Assembly (NCBI RefSeq): GCF_002902945.1
Contig: NZ_CP026101.1
Location: forward strand, 3,534,001 to 3,598,000
Origin: Paraburkholderia caribensis
GTDB taxonomy: Bacteria > Pseudomonadota > Gammaproteobacteria > Burkholderiales > Burkholderiaceae
Direction of reading: 5' to 3'
Length of the DNA: 64,000 nt
Shown here: in pieces, positions 44,172 through 53,112 of the stretch
Layout: each line of letters opens with the position of its first letter
Position numbering within the stretch: position 1 is the first letter of the stretch
Made by a program: the position numbers and the translations under genes
Notes under the pieces: model-generated
What the model saw: the letters and a program-made list of their open reading frames with translations, nothing else
Databases searched by the model: none
What the model was told of the DNA's origin: nothing

Positions 44172-45221
44172 ATGTCTTCATCGCTGAGAATTGGCTTGAT
44201 GGGCTACGGCTTTGCCGGCGCCACATTTCACGCGCCGGTGATCGAACACTGCTCGCGGGCGAGCGTCGCCGCGATCGCCACGGGCCAGCCGGACAAGGCG
44301 CGCGCCGATTATCCGAACGCAACGATCGTCGCCGATATCGACGCGCTGCTCGCGCTGCCGGACATCGAATGCGTCGTCATCGCGACGCCGAACGACACGC
44401 ACTTCGACCTGGCGCGCCGCACGCTCGAAGCGGGCAAGCATGTCGTCGTCGACAAACCCGTCACGCTCTCCGCCGCCGATGCCCGTACGCTCGCGGACCT
44501 CGCGCAAAGCAAGGGGCTGGTATTCGCGCCGTTCCACAACCGTCGCTGGGACGGCGACTTCATGACCGTGCGCGAACTGATCGCGAGCGGCGAACTCGGC
44601 CGCATCACGCATTTCGAATCGCACTTCGACCGCTTTCGACCGGGCATCCGGCAACGCTGGCGCGAAGAAGCATCGCGTGGCGGCGGCCTGCTGTTCGATC
44701 TCGGCCCGCACCTGATCGACCAGGCGTTGACGCTGTTCGGCGCGCCCGAAACGGTCTATGCAACGGTGAAGGCGTATCGCGACAACGCGAGCGCGCCGGA
44801 CTACGTGCATCTGCTGCTTGGCTACGCGAATCACGAGGTGGTGCTGCACGCTAGCGCGCTGACGGCGATCGTCGCGCCGCGTTATACGATCCACGGCACG
44901 CGCGGCAGTTATGTGAAATACGGACTGGACACGCAGGAAGATCAGTTGAAGGCGGGCTTGCGTCCGGGCGACGCCGGTTTCGGCGGCGGCAATGACGCTG
45001 GCACGTTGCGCGTGCTCGAAGGCGAACAGGAAGTGCAGCGCGAACTGCCGACTCGCGACGGCGCGTACGTCGAGTTCTACCGCGCGCTGGCGGCGTCGAT
45101 TCGCGATGGCGCGCCGTTCCCGGTCAGCGCGGCTGACGCGGTGGACGTGATGGCCATCATCGAACTGGCGGATCGCAGTGAGAAGGAAGGGGCGAGGCTG
45201 GCGTTCAGGCGCGAGGCGTAG
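44172..45221 (+). CDS. Gfo/Idh/MocA family oxidoreductase
   Basis: A 349-residue NAD(P)-dependent oxidoreductase. The Rossmann domain begins RIGLMGYGFAGATFHAPVI and includes VVIATPNDTHFDLARRTLEAG and the conserved DKPVTLS (EKP-type) motif; the catalytic region has GGGLLFDLGPHLIDQAL with the His. AGGGAA is 6 bases before the ATG. The sequence resembles the YdgJ/YhhX-type subgroup. The substrate (a sugar or inositol-like compound) is unknown and the neighbours give no hint. Confidence 0.92.
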   Translation: MSSSLRIGLMGYGFAGATFHAPVIEHCSRASVAAIATGQPDKARADYPNATIVADIDALLALPDIECVVIATPNDTHFDLARRTLEAGKHVVVDKPVTLSAADARTLADLAQSKGLVFAPFHNRRWDGDFMTVRELIASGELGRITHFESHFDRFRPGIRQRWREEASRGGGLLFDLGPHLIDQALTLFGAPETVYATVKAYRDNASAPDYVHLLLGYANHEVVLHASALTAIVAPRYTIHGTRGSYVKYGLDTQEDQLKAGLRPGDAGFGGGNDAGTLRVLEGEQEVQRELPTRDGAYVEFYRALAASIRDGAPFPVSAADAVDVMAIIELADRSEKEGARLAFRREA

Positions 45222-45317
45222 CAGTCGGGGGGCGGCGATTTCGCTGCCACCCGTCACGTCACATGGGCCTTCAGGGCCCTTCCGCATCCATGCGGGATTA
45301 AACAGAAAGGAAGGAAT

Positions 45318-45677
45318 ATGCAGCATATCGTCCGCGCGCTGGGCTGTTTCGCGTTGGTTTCGTCGCTCGCCGCGTGCGTGGTCTCCCCGTCGCAGCAGCT
45401 CGCCGAGCCGTCTCGCGCGCCGAATCCACATGAAATGGCCGTGCATCGCCTCGAACAGGTCGACGGCCGCATCGACAATATGGGCCGCAGCATCGATGCG
45501 CGCGTGAATCAGGGTCACTTTCCGCCGCCCGACGGCGCCGCGCTGCACCGCCGGCTCGACACGATCCGCCACGAAGCGCACGACATGGCCGGACAGCACG
45601 GTGGCGGCCTCACGGGCGACGAGCAGCGCGTGCTGAATCAGGAACTGGACACGGCGTCGGCGGCCATCAACCGCTGA
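45318..45677 (+). CDS. Small lipoprotein
   Basis: A 119-residue lipoprotein with the lipobox LAAC (Cys20). The mature part is hydrophilic with an amphipathic helix (HRLEQVDGRIDNMGRSID) and a second one near the C-terminus (EQRVLNQELDTASAAI). AGGAAGGAA gives a strong ribosome-binding site. It follows the oxidoreductase by 96 bases. Function unknown. Confidence 0.8.
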   Translation: MQHIVRALGCFALVSSLAACVVSPSQQLAEPSRAPNPHEMAVHRLEQVDGRIDNMGRSIDARVNQGHFPPPDGAALHRRLDTIRHEAHDMAGQHGGGLTGDEQRVLNQELDTASAAINR

Positions 45678-45699
45678 TCGCACTTCGGCGCGAGCGGGA

Positions 45700-46515
45700 T
45701 CAGGGCCCCGTTATCGTGGCCACGACGCGCTCGCGCAACTGAGACCACACGGTCATGTACTCGGCGCGTCCGCTTCCGACGGCAGCGCGCTTGAGTGCAT
45801 CCAGCATCACGAGTTCCTGCGCGACCTTTCCTGAACCCGGATACACCAGCGGCAGTTGTAGGGGATTGAACGATGCCACCTGCCAGTGCTTCTCGGTTGC
45901 GAGCAACAACGATACGAGCCGCTCTATCAGGAACGTTTTCACGGGCGTATCGCCCATTGCGTGGCGGCCCGACGCGTTGAGCGCCTTGCCGAGCGGTGTA
46001 CTGTTCGATTCCGCGATCCCGAACACGATCTCCGCCTGGTCCAGCCAGTGCCGCCAGAAGCGCGGCTTCGCGACGAAGTAGTTGCAATACACGCTGTTCG
46101 ACGAATCCATGATGAGCGTGCTCAGTTCGATGCCCGGCTTTAACAGCCGCACGATTTCATCGAACGGCCCCCATGCGTTCGGATGTCCCTGCGCGCCCTG
46201 TAGAAAGACGTTCGTAAACAATGCACCCGCATCGAAGAAGGGTGAGAACGACACGATATCCGTCGATTCCGGTACCGTGGCAAGAAACGCATGGACGTCG
46301 CTTGCTTCGAGATTCGTCTTGACGGCGAACTTGGGCGACAGGAAACCGTAGAATGCCGTGTCGTCCAGCGTCTGCTCGTGCAGAAAGCGGCGGATTGGCC
46401 AGTACTCGCGCCAGTCGGGCCGCTGTCCGACGTTGTCAAGCGGAATGAAACCTTCGTCCAGGCCGCTGCGCGTCTGATCCGAATAGTAGATCTGGTAAAT
46501 GTGCGCCTTGGTCAT
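45700..46515 (-). CDS. Conserved hypothetical protein
   Basis: A 271-residue soluble protein that starts MTKAHIYQIYYS and has strongly patterned segments (GFIPLDNVGQRPDWREYWPI, then FYGFLSPKF) of a kind I recall in uncharacterised proteins near glycosyltransferases. A role in glycan metabolism is only a guess. There is no signal peptide, membrane helix or known catalytic motif. The ATG at 46515 was chosen because the conserved part starts there. It converges with the lipoprotein gene, with 22 bases between the two stops. Confidence 0.7.
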   Translation of the reverse strand: MTKAHIYQIYYSDQTRSGLDEGFIPLDNVGQRPDWREYWPIRRFLHEQTLDDTAFYGFLSPKFAVKTNLEASDVHAFLATVPESTDIVSFSPFFDAGALFTNVFLQGAQGHPNAWGPFDEIVRLLKPGIELSTLIMDSSNSVYCNYFVAKPRFWRHWLDQAEIVFGIAESNSTPLGKALNASGRHAMGDTPVKTFLIERLVSLLLATEKHWQVASFNPLQLPLVYPGSGKVAQELVMLDALKRAAVGSGRAEYMTVWSQLRERVVATITGP

Positions 46516-46737
46516 CGATTGGATGGTAATGGGTGGACACGAGTGGCCGCATGCAGCCGTTTTGCAAGTATCCGGGGCAATCCGGCAAGCCAATTACTCG
46601 ATCAGCCGGTAGATCCGGCACCAGTTCGGTCGATCGCGCCCCATGTCAGACCGCAACGCGCAGCCCGGGTTTTTTTGACTGTGCGAGGGGTCGCGCCGCC
46701 CGCCGAGCCGCCTTCCCAAAAGGTCCCTCGCCCCGAT

Positions 46738-46766
46738 TTGACATCGCTCCGGCCCTCGCGTACATT
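46738..46766 (+). promoter_or_regulatory. Sigma-70 promoter of the gcv operon
   Basis: TTGACA (46738-46743), a 17-base spacer and TACATT (46761-46766). The expected start point is at about 46773, right where the riboswitch begins. Confidence 0.85.
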
Positions 46767-46773
46767 CGCCGCA

Positions 46774-47069
46774 CGCGTCGGGAGAGCGCGCCGTCCGCTG
46801 TCGTTTTCAGAACGCCCAGCAGTCAGCGCCGCCGAAGGGGCACACCCGCAAACTCTCAGGCAAAAGGACCGACCGCGTCGAAAAACCCGCTCGTCATCCG
46901 GTCATCGCGACCTCATTCGAATGAGCGCCCGTTTTTCGCACTCTGGAGAGCGGCAGTAGCGCCCGTGCACTAACCCGCACGCGCAGGCTGCCCACCGAAG
47001 GGGCGCGCGCCACGCCGGACAGCACTCGCTGACGGCAGCGCAATCTCTCAGGTATCGAGGACAGAGGGG
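46774..47069 (+). promoter_or_regulatory. Tandem glycine riboswitch
   Basis: Two consecutive glycine aptamers. The first (about 46774-46880) has CGGGAGAGC, CCGAAGGGGCA and CTCTCAGGCAAAAGGACCG; the second (about 46940-47069) has CTGGAGAGCGGC, CCGAAGGGGCG and CTCTCAGGTATCGAGGACAGAG. Each has the usual GAGAGC start and CTCTCAGG end. Both lie between the promoter and gcvT, so the RNA would turn on glycine cleavage when glycine is high, as known for this class. Confidence 0.95.
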
Positions 47070-47163
47070 GCATGCAGTTATCGCTCGTTGGCCCGAGATG
47101 GGATCAGGCCGCGAGGGGTTTCGCCGCATGGCCTTTCCTGTTTAGCGACGCCCCGAGGCCCCG

Positions 47164-48282
47164 ATGACCGAACTCAAACACACCCCGCTCCACGCCACGC
47201 ACCGTGCGCTCAATGCCCGCATGGTCGATTTCGGCGGGTGGGACATGCCCGTCAACTACGGCTCGCAGATCGAAGAACATCGCGCCGTGCGCACCGACGC
47301 CGGCATGTTCGACGTATCCCACATGTGCGTCGTCGATTTCACGGGCGAGCGTGTGCGCGCGTTCTTCGAGCACGCGCTGGCGAACAACGTCGGCAAGCTG
47401 CAAACCCCGGGCAAGGCGCTCTACTCCTGTCTGCTCAACCCCGAAGGCGGCGTGATCGACGATCTGATCGTCTATTACTTCGGCGAAGATCATTTCCGCG
47501 TCGTCGTGAATGCCGGTACGGCTGAGAAAGACGTCGCGTGGTTCAACAAGCTCAATGACGAACAAGGCTTCGGCCTGACCATCAAGCCGCGCCGCGACTA
47601 CGCAATCGTCGCCGTGCAAGGCCCGAATGCGCGCGAAAAAGTCTGGGCGACCGTGCCCCACGCGCGCGCCGCCAGCGAAGCCCTCAAGCCGTTCAATGCC
47701 GCGCGCGTCACCGATACGCCGTTTGGCGAACTCACCGTCGCGCGCACCGGCTACACGGGCGAAGACGGTTTCGAAATCATCGTTCCCGCCGATCACGTCG
47801 AAGCGCTGTGGAACGCGCTGCAGGCACAGGGCGTGCGCCCGGCCGGTCTCGGCGCGCGCGACACGTTGCGCCTCGAAGCCGGCATGAACCTGTACGGCCA
47901 GGACATGGACGACAACGTGTCGCCCCTCGACGCCGGCCTCGCATGGACGGTCGACCTGTCCGCGCCGCGCGATTTCATCGGCCGCGCGAAGCTCGAAGCG
48001 GACGGTTCGAAGTCGTCGTTTGTCGGCCTGATCCTGCACAAGGACAACGGCAAGGCAGCGGGCGTGCTGCGCGCGCATCAGAAGGTCGTCACGCCTCAAG
48101 GCGACGGCGAAATCACCAGCGGCACGTTCTCGCCGACCATGCAGGAATCGATCGCCTTCGCGCGCGTGCCGAAGGGCGTGCAGCCGGGCGACGTCGTGCA
48201 CGTTCAGATCCGTGACAAGGCACTTCCCGCCAGCGTGGTTAAACTGCCATTCGTGCGCAACGGCAAAGTGCTCGTCGGCTGA
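47164..48282 (+). CDS. gcvT: Glycine cleavage system T protein (aminomethyltransferase)
   Basis: A 372-residue tetrahydrofolate-dependent enzyme that takes the aminomethyl group from lipoyl-GcvH, releases ammonia and makes methylene-THF. Family marks include MVDFGGWDMPVNYGSQIEEH, FDVSHM, the folate-contact GYTGEDGFEI and the C-terminal ASVVKLPFVRNGK. The length equals that of usual GcvT. It is the first gene of the operon behind the riboswitch; the ribosome-binding site GAGG is just before the ATG. Confidence 0.97.
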   Translation: MTELKHTPLHATHRALNARMVDFGGWDMPVNYGSQIEEHRAVRTDAGMFDVSHMCVVDFTGERVRAFFEHALANNVGKLQTPGKALYSCLLNPEGGVIDDLIVYYFGEDHFRVVVNAGTAEKDVAWFNKLNDEQGFGLTIKPRRDYAIVAVQGPNAREKVWATVPHARAASEALKPFNAARVTDTPFGELTVARTGYTGEDGFEIIVPADHVEALWNALQAQGVRPAGLGARDTLRLEAGMNLYGQDMDDNVSPLDAGLAWTVDLSAPRDFIGRAKLEADGSKSSFVGLILHKDNGKAAGVLRAHQKVVTPQGDGEITSGTFSPTMQESIAFARVPKGVQPGDVVHVQIRDKALPASVVKLPFVRNGKVLVG

Positions 48283-48385
48283 TCGGTCACACGATGAGCG
48301 TCACGAGACAGACACCGGACAGACACGAAAACGTCGCGTGCGTCCCACCATTTAAATCAACCGAATTACCGCATAGGAGCATCCG

Positions 48386-48766
48386 ATGAGCATCCCGGCC
48401 GATCTGAAATATACCGAATCGCACGAATGGGTCCGCACCGAGGCGGACGGCACGCTGACGGTCGGCATCACCGACCACGCGCAGGAAGCACTCGGCGACA
48501 TCGTCTTCTTCGAAGTGCAGCAGCTGGGCCAGACCGTCTCGGCAGGCGATACCGTCGCCGTCATCGAATCGGTGAAGGCCGCCTCCGATATCTACGCACC
48601 GGTTTCGGGCGAGATCATCGAGGCGAACCAGAACGTCGCCGATACGCCCGACGCCGTGAACAGCGCGCCGTACGACAACTGGCTGTTCAAGATCAAGCCG
48701 GCGGCGGGCGCGTCGGAAGACCGTCTGATGGACGCCGCCGCGTACGGCAAGTCGATCGGCGAATAA
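48386..48766 (+). CDS. gcvH: Glycine cleavage system H protein (lipoyl carrier)
   Basis: A 126-residue carrier whose lipoyl-lysine is Lys64 in VIESVKAASDIYAPVSG. It shuttles the methylamine between GcvP, GcvT and dihydrolipoyl dehydrogenase. TAGGAG lies before the ATG. It is 103 bases after gcvT and 67 before gcvP, all on one transcript. Confidence 0.97.
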   Translation: MSIPADLKYTESHEWVRTEADGTLTVGITDHAQEALGDIVFFEVQQLGQTVSAGDTVAVIESVKAASDIYAPVSGEIIEANQNVADTPDAVNSAPYDNWLFKIKPAAGASEDRLMDAAAYGKSIGE

Positions 48767-48833
48767 GCCACTTACTCACGACCGGCGCGGCGTTCGCAAT
48801 GACAGACGCAAGCCGCGCCAGCAGGAACATTCC

Positions 48834-51764
48834 ATGAAGCTCGAACACCCGGATCGTCTGATGAACCGCACTCCTCTCTCGCTCGCCGCGCTCGAAGTGC
48901 ATGACGCCTTCGCCGAACGGCACATCGGCCCGGACGCGGCCGATCAGCAGTCGATGCTCGAAGCCCTCGGCTTTGCATCGCGCGCCGCGTTGATGGACGC
49001 GGTGATTCCGAAGGCGATTCGCCGCCAGGACGCGCTGCCGCTCGGCCCCTTCGCCCAGCCGAAGAGCGAAGCCGAAGCGCTCGCCGCGCTGCGCGAACTC
49101 GCGGACAAGAACCAGGTGTTCCGCTCGTATATCGGCCAGGGCTACTACAACGCACACACGCCTGCCGTCATCCTGCGCAACGTGCTCGAAAATCCGGCGT
49201 GGTACACGGCTTACACGCCCTATCAGCCGGAAATCTCGCAGGGCCGTCTCGAAGCGCTGCTGAACTATCAGCAGATGATCGTCGACCTGACGGGCCTCGC
49301 AATTTCGAACGCGTCGCTGCTCGACGAATCGACGGCCGCCGCCGAAGCGATGACGCTGCTGCAACGCGTGGGCAAGCCCAAGTCAAACATTTTCTATGTG
49401 GCAGACGACGTGCTGCCGCAAACCATCGAAGTCGTGAAGACGCGCGCGAAGCCCGTCGGCATCGAAGTGAAGGTCGGCCCGGCTGCCGATGCGGCGGGCT
49501 CGAATGCGTTCGGCGTGCTGCTGCAATATCCGGGCGTGAACGGCGATGTGCACGACTACCGCGCGCTCGCTGAAGCGATCCACGCAGCGGGCGGCCATGT
49601 CGTCGCCGCCGCCGACCTGCTCGCGCTGACGATGCTCACGCCGCCCGGCGAATGGGGCGCGGACGTGGCCGTCGGCAACTCGCAGCGCTTTGGCGTGCCC
49701 GTCGGCTTCGGCGGCCCGCATGCGGCGTATCTCGCCGTGCGCGACGAATTCAAGCGTCAGATGCCGGGCCGTCTGGTCGGCGTCACCGTCGATGCACAAG
49801 GCAATCCCGCGCTGCGTCTCGCGCTGCAAACGCGCGAACAGCACATCCGCCGCGAAAAGGCGACGTCGAATGTCTGCACGGCGCAGGCGCTGCTCGCGAT
49901 CATGGCCAGCATGTACGCGGTCTATCACGGCCCACGTGGACTGAAGATGATCGCCCAACGCGTGAACCGCATCGCCGCGCTGCTCGCGGAAGGCGCGAAG
50001 CAACTCGGCTATACGCTCGTCAACGAATCGTTCTTCGACACGCTCACCTTCGAAACGGGCGCGCGCACGCAAGCACTGCACGACGCCGCGACGGCGAAGG
50101 GCATCAACCTGCGCCACGTGAGCGACACGCGCGTCGGTCTGTCGCTCGACGAAACGACCACGCGCGCCGATCTCGCCGATCTGCTCGCCGCGTTCGCGCA
50201 AGCTGCATTCGTCGAAGCCGTGCCGCAAATCGACGAACTCGATGCAAAGCTCGGCGCGTCGAACACCTTCCCGGCAGCGCTCGAACGCGAAAGCGCGTAT
50301 CTGACGCACCACGTGTTCAACCGTCACCACTCGGAAACGGAAATGCTGCGCTATCTGCGCAGCCTGTCGGACAAGGATCTCGCGCTCGACCGCTCGATGA
50401 TCCCGCTCGGCTCGTGCACGATGAAGCTGAATGCGACGTCGGAAATGCTGCCCGTCACGTGGCCCGAGTTCGGCCAGATTCACCCGTTCGCGCCCGCGGA
50501 GCAAACCGTCGGCTACCGCGAAATGATCGATCAGCTCGAACAGATGCTGGTCGCCGCAACCGGCTACGCGGCCGTGTCGCTGCAACCGAACGCGGGCTCG
50601 CAAGGCGAGTACGCGGGTCTGCTGATCATCCACGCGTATCACGAATCGCGCGGCGAAGGTCATCGCAACGTGTGCCTGATTCCCGCTTCGGCGCACGGCA
50701 CGAACCCGGCGTCGGCGCAGATGGCGGGCATGCAGGTCGTCGTCGTTGCTTGCGACGCGCAAGGTAACGTCGATATCGAAGACCTGAAGAAGAAGGCCGA
50801 ACAGCATTCGGCCAAGCTCGCGGCCATCATGATCACGTATCCGTCGACGCACGGCGTGTTCGAGCAGAACGTCCGCGAAGTTTGCGAGATCGTGCACGCA
50901 CACGGCGGCCAGGTTTATGTGGACGGCGCGAACATGAACGCGATGGTCGGCCTCGCGGCGCCGGGTCAGTTCGGCGGCGATGTCTCGCACCTGAACCTGC
51001 ACAAGACGTTCTGCATTCCGCACGGCGGCGGCGGACCGGGCGTCGGCCCTGTCGCCGTCGGCGCGCATCTGGCCAAGTTCCTGCCGAATCAAACCTCGAC
51101 GGGCTATGAGCGCGACGCGAGCGGCATCGGTGCTGTCTCCGCTGCGCCGTATGGCTCGGCGTCGATCCTGCCCATCTCGTGGATGTACATCGCGATGATG
51201 GGGGCGAAGAATCTGACGGCTGCCACCGAAACCGCAATCCTCAACGCGAACTACGTCGCGAAGAAGCTCGCGCCGCATTACCCGGTGCTGTATTCGGGCC
51301 CGGGCGGACTGGTCGCGCACGAGTGCATTCTGGATCTACGTCCCATCAAGGAAACGAGCGGCATTTCCGTCGACGATGTCGCAAAGCGTCTGATGGATTA
51401 CGGCTTCCACGCGCCGACGATGAGCTTCCCGGTGCCGGGCACGCTGATGGTCGAGCCGACCGAATCGGAATCGAAGGAAGAGCTGGATCGCTTCATCGAA
51501 GCGATGATCGCGATTCGCAACGAAATCCGCGACGTCGAGGAAGGCCGCAGCGATCGCGAAGACAATCCGCTGAAGCACGCGCCGCATACGGCGGCGGTCG
51601 TCGTCGCGAACGAATGGCAGCATGGCTATGCGCGCGAAACGGCGGCGTATCCGTTGCCGTCGCTGGTTGCGAAGAAGTACTGGCCGCCGGTTGGTCGCGC
51701 CGACAACGTGTACGGCGATCGCAACCTGTTCTGCTCGTGCGTGCCTGTGGCTGATTACGAGTAA
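48834..51764 (+). CDS. gcvP: Glycine dehydrogenase (decarboxylating), P protein
   Basis: A 976-residue PLP enzyme that decarboxylates glycine and passes the methylamine to GcvH. It is the long, single-chain form, with the N-terminal half (inactive PLP fold) and the C-terminal half with Lys724 in LNLHKTFCIPHGGGGPG. Other conserved stretches are AFAERHIGP at the start and MKLNATSEMLPVTWPEF. AGGAA precedes the ATG at 48834; an ATG 27 bases on is an alternative. Confidence 0.97.
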   Translation: MKLEHPDRLMNRTPLSLAALEVHDAFAERHIGPDAADQQSMLEALGFASRAALMDAVIPKAIRRQDALPLGPFAQPKSEAEALAALRELADKNQVFRSYIGQGYYNAHTPAVILRNVLENPAWYTAYTPYQPEISQGRLEALLNYQQMIVDLTGLAISNASLLDESTAAAEAMTLLQRVGKPKSNIFYVADDVLPQTIEVVKTRAKPVGIEVKVGPAADAAGSNAFGVLLQYPGVNGDVHDYRALAEAIHAAGGHVVAAADLLALTMLTPPGEWGADVAVGNSQRFGVPVGFGGPHAAYLAVRDEFKRQMPGRLVGVTVDAQGNPALRLALQTREQHIRREKATSNVCTAQALLAIMASMYAVYHGPRGLKMIAQRVNRIAALLAEGAKQLGYTLVNESFFDTLTFETGARTQALHDAATAKGINLRHVSDTRVGLSLDETTTRADLADLLAAFAQAAFVEAVPQIDELDAKLGASNTFPAALERESAYLTHHVFNRHHSETEMLRYLRSLSDKDLALDRSMIPLGSCTMKLNATSEMLPVTWPEFGQIHPFAPAEQTVGYREMIDQLEQMLVAATGYAAVSLQPNAGSQGEYAGLLIIHAYHESRGEGHRNVCLIPASAHGTNPASAQMAGMQVVVVACDAQGNVDIEDLKKKAEQHSAKLAAIMITYPSTHGVFEQNVREVCEIVHAHGGQVYVDGANMNAMVGLAAPGQFGGDVSHLNLHKTFCIPHGGGGPGVGPVAVGAHLAKFLPNQTSTGYERDASGIGAVSAAPYGSASILPISWMYIAMMGAKNLTAATETAILNANYVAKKLAPHYPVLYSGPGGLVAHECILDLRPIKETSGISVDDVAKRLMDYGFHAPTMSFPVPGTLMVEPTESESKEELDRFIEAMIAIRNEIRDVEEGRSDREDNPLKHAPHTAAVVVANEWQHGYARETAAYPLPSLVAKKYWPPVGRADNVYGDRNLFCSCVPVADYE

Positions 51765-51787
51765 ATGCGAAGTATTGAAGTGGTGTA

Positions 51788-51823
51788 AACCGTGCGCCGG
51801 CCGATCTCGACCGGCGCACGGTT
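51788..51823 (+). terminator. Strong hairpin terminating the gcv operon
   Basis: A perfect 13-bp GC-rich stem (51788-51800 with 51811-51823) with a 10-base loop, about 25 bases after the gcvP stop. The T tract is short, but this strength at this place supports termination. Confidence 0.78.
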
Positions 51824-51899
51824 CTGCCCGCAGTCCTGTTACTCCGCGCGTCAAACCGTTACCATCTCACACCGAATCAGCCCAACGAAGGAGTTTCGC

Positions 51900-53036
51900 A
51901 TGGTGCGACAGGTGCGAATGATGCAACCAACGACACACCGTACGCGTGCGCCGCAACAACCCTCTCCTGCCTTCCCGCTCACCGCGCTATTGATCGCGGC
52001 CGTCGCGTTCTGCGCCCAGAACGCCCACGCCGCCATGAACCTCTGCGCCGCCCCCGCGCTGCAAACCAGCGAGCGCACCAATTCCGACCCGGGCGTCAAG
52101 GCTTTGGTGAGCAATGTCCAGGCGCATCTGAACGAACCGGCGCACGCGGTGCGCCAGTTGCATACGGAAGGCACGCTGCCTCACGAGGGCATCTACGACC
52201 AGAGCAAGGAAGCGGAGAAAGATCTCGACCTGTTGCGCGATGCAGCCCTCGCGTGGCGCGCCACCAGCGACGACCGCTATCTGAAGCTGGTCGACCGCCT
52301 GCTGTACGCATGGGTCACGACCTACCAGCCGTCGTTCAATCCGATCGACGAAACGCCTTTCGAAGGGCTGATCCTCGCGTACGACATGACAGCGAGCGCC
52401 CTGCCCGTGAAGACGCGCAATGCCACGATGACCTTCCTCGCGAAGCTCGCGAACGGCTACATCGCGCAGATCGACGGGCAACCGCGGCCGCTGACGGGCA
52501 CCTTCCGTAACAATTGGCAAAGCCATCGCGTGAAGCTGATCGCAATGGCGGCCTTCACGCTCGACAACCGCAAGATGATCGAGGCGGCGCAGCGCCTGTA
52601 CGTCGAGCACGTCAACGACAACATCGCGCCCGACGGCACGACCGTCGATTTCGGTGAGCGCGATGCGCTGCACTATGTGACGTACGATCTTCAGCCGCTG
52701 GTGACGGCGGCGCTCGCCGCGCGCCGCCACAACCGCAACTGGCTCAACGAGCGCGCGCCGAGCGGCGCGACGCTCGCGGCCGCGTTGAACTGGCTCACGC
52801 CGTATGCAACGGGCGCGAAGACGCACGACGAATTCGTGCATTCGAGCGTGCCTTTCGATACAAAGCGCCGCGAGGCCGGTTTGCCCGGCTATAGTGGACA
52901 GTGGGACCCGAAGAATGCGGCCGAGCTGTATCACCTCGCCGCGCGGCTCGACGGACGCTACACGCCCGTCGCGCTGAAACTGGCACCGACGCCGCCCGCG
53001 TGGCTCGCCGTGTGTCTGCCGTTGCCGGCGCGTTGA
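51900..53036 (+). CDS. Alginate lyase family protein, secreted
   Basis: A 378-residue protein with an N-terminal signal region that is long and Arg/Gln-rich before the hydrophobic core (FPLTALLIAAVAFCAQNAHA). The mature part is an (alpha/alpha) toroid typical of the PL5-like alginate lyase family: LLRDAALAWRATSDDRYL, IDETPFEGLILAYD and NNWQSHRVKLI with catalytic-type Asn-Trp/His residues. The substrate may be alginate or another uronate polysaccharide. AAGGAG is 6 bases before the ATG. No alg genes are adjacent, so an unspecified polysaccharide-lyase role is safer. Confidence 0.82.
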   Translation: MVRQVRMMQPTTHRTRAPQQPSPAFPLTALLIAAVAFCAQNAHAAMNLCAAPALQTSERTNSDPGVKALVSNVQAHLNEPAHAVRQLHTEGTLPHEGIYDQSKEAEKDLDLLRDAALAWRATSDDRYLKLVDRLLYAWVTTYQPSFNPIDETPFEGLILAYDMTASALPVKTRNATMTFLAKLANGYIAQIDGQPRPLTGTFRNNWQSHRVKLIAMAAFTLDNRKMIEAAQRLYVEHVNDNIAPDGTTVDFGERDALHYVTYDLQPLVTAALAARRHNRNWLNERAPSGATLAAALNWLTPYATGAKTHDEFVHSSVPFDTKRREAGLPGYSGQWDPKNAAELYHLAARLDGRYTPVALKLAPTPPAWLAVCLPLPAR

Positions 53037-53112
53037 TCACGCGCGACACATTTCGCTGCCGCGCTACCCGCGCAGTGCAGCACAAACGAATTTCCAGCTA
53101 GCAGGAGCAGTG

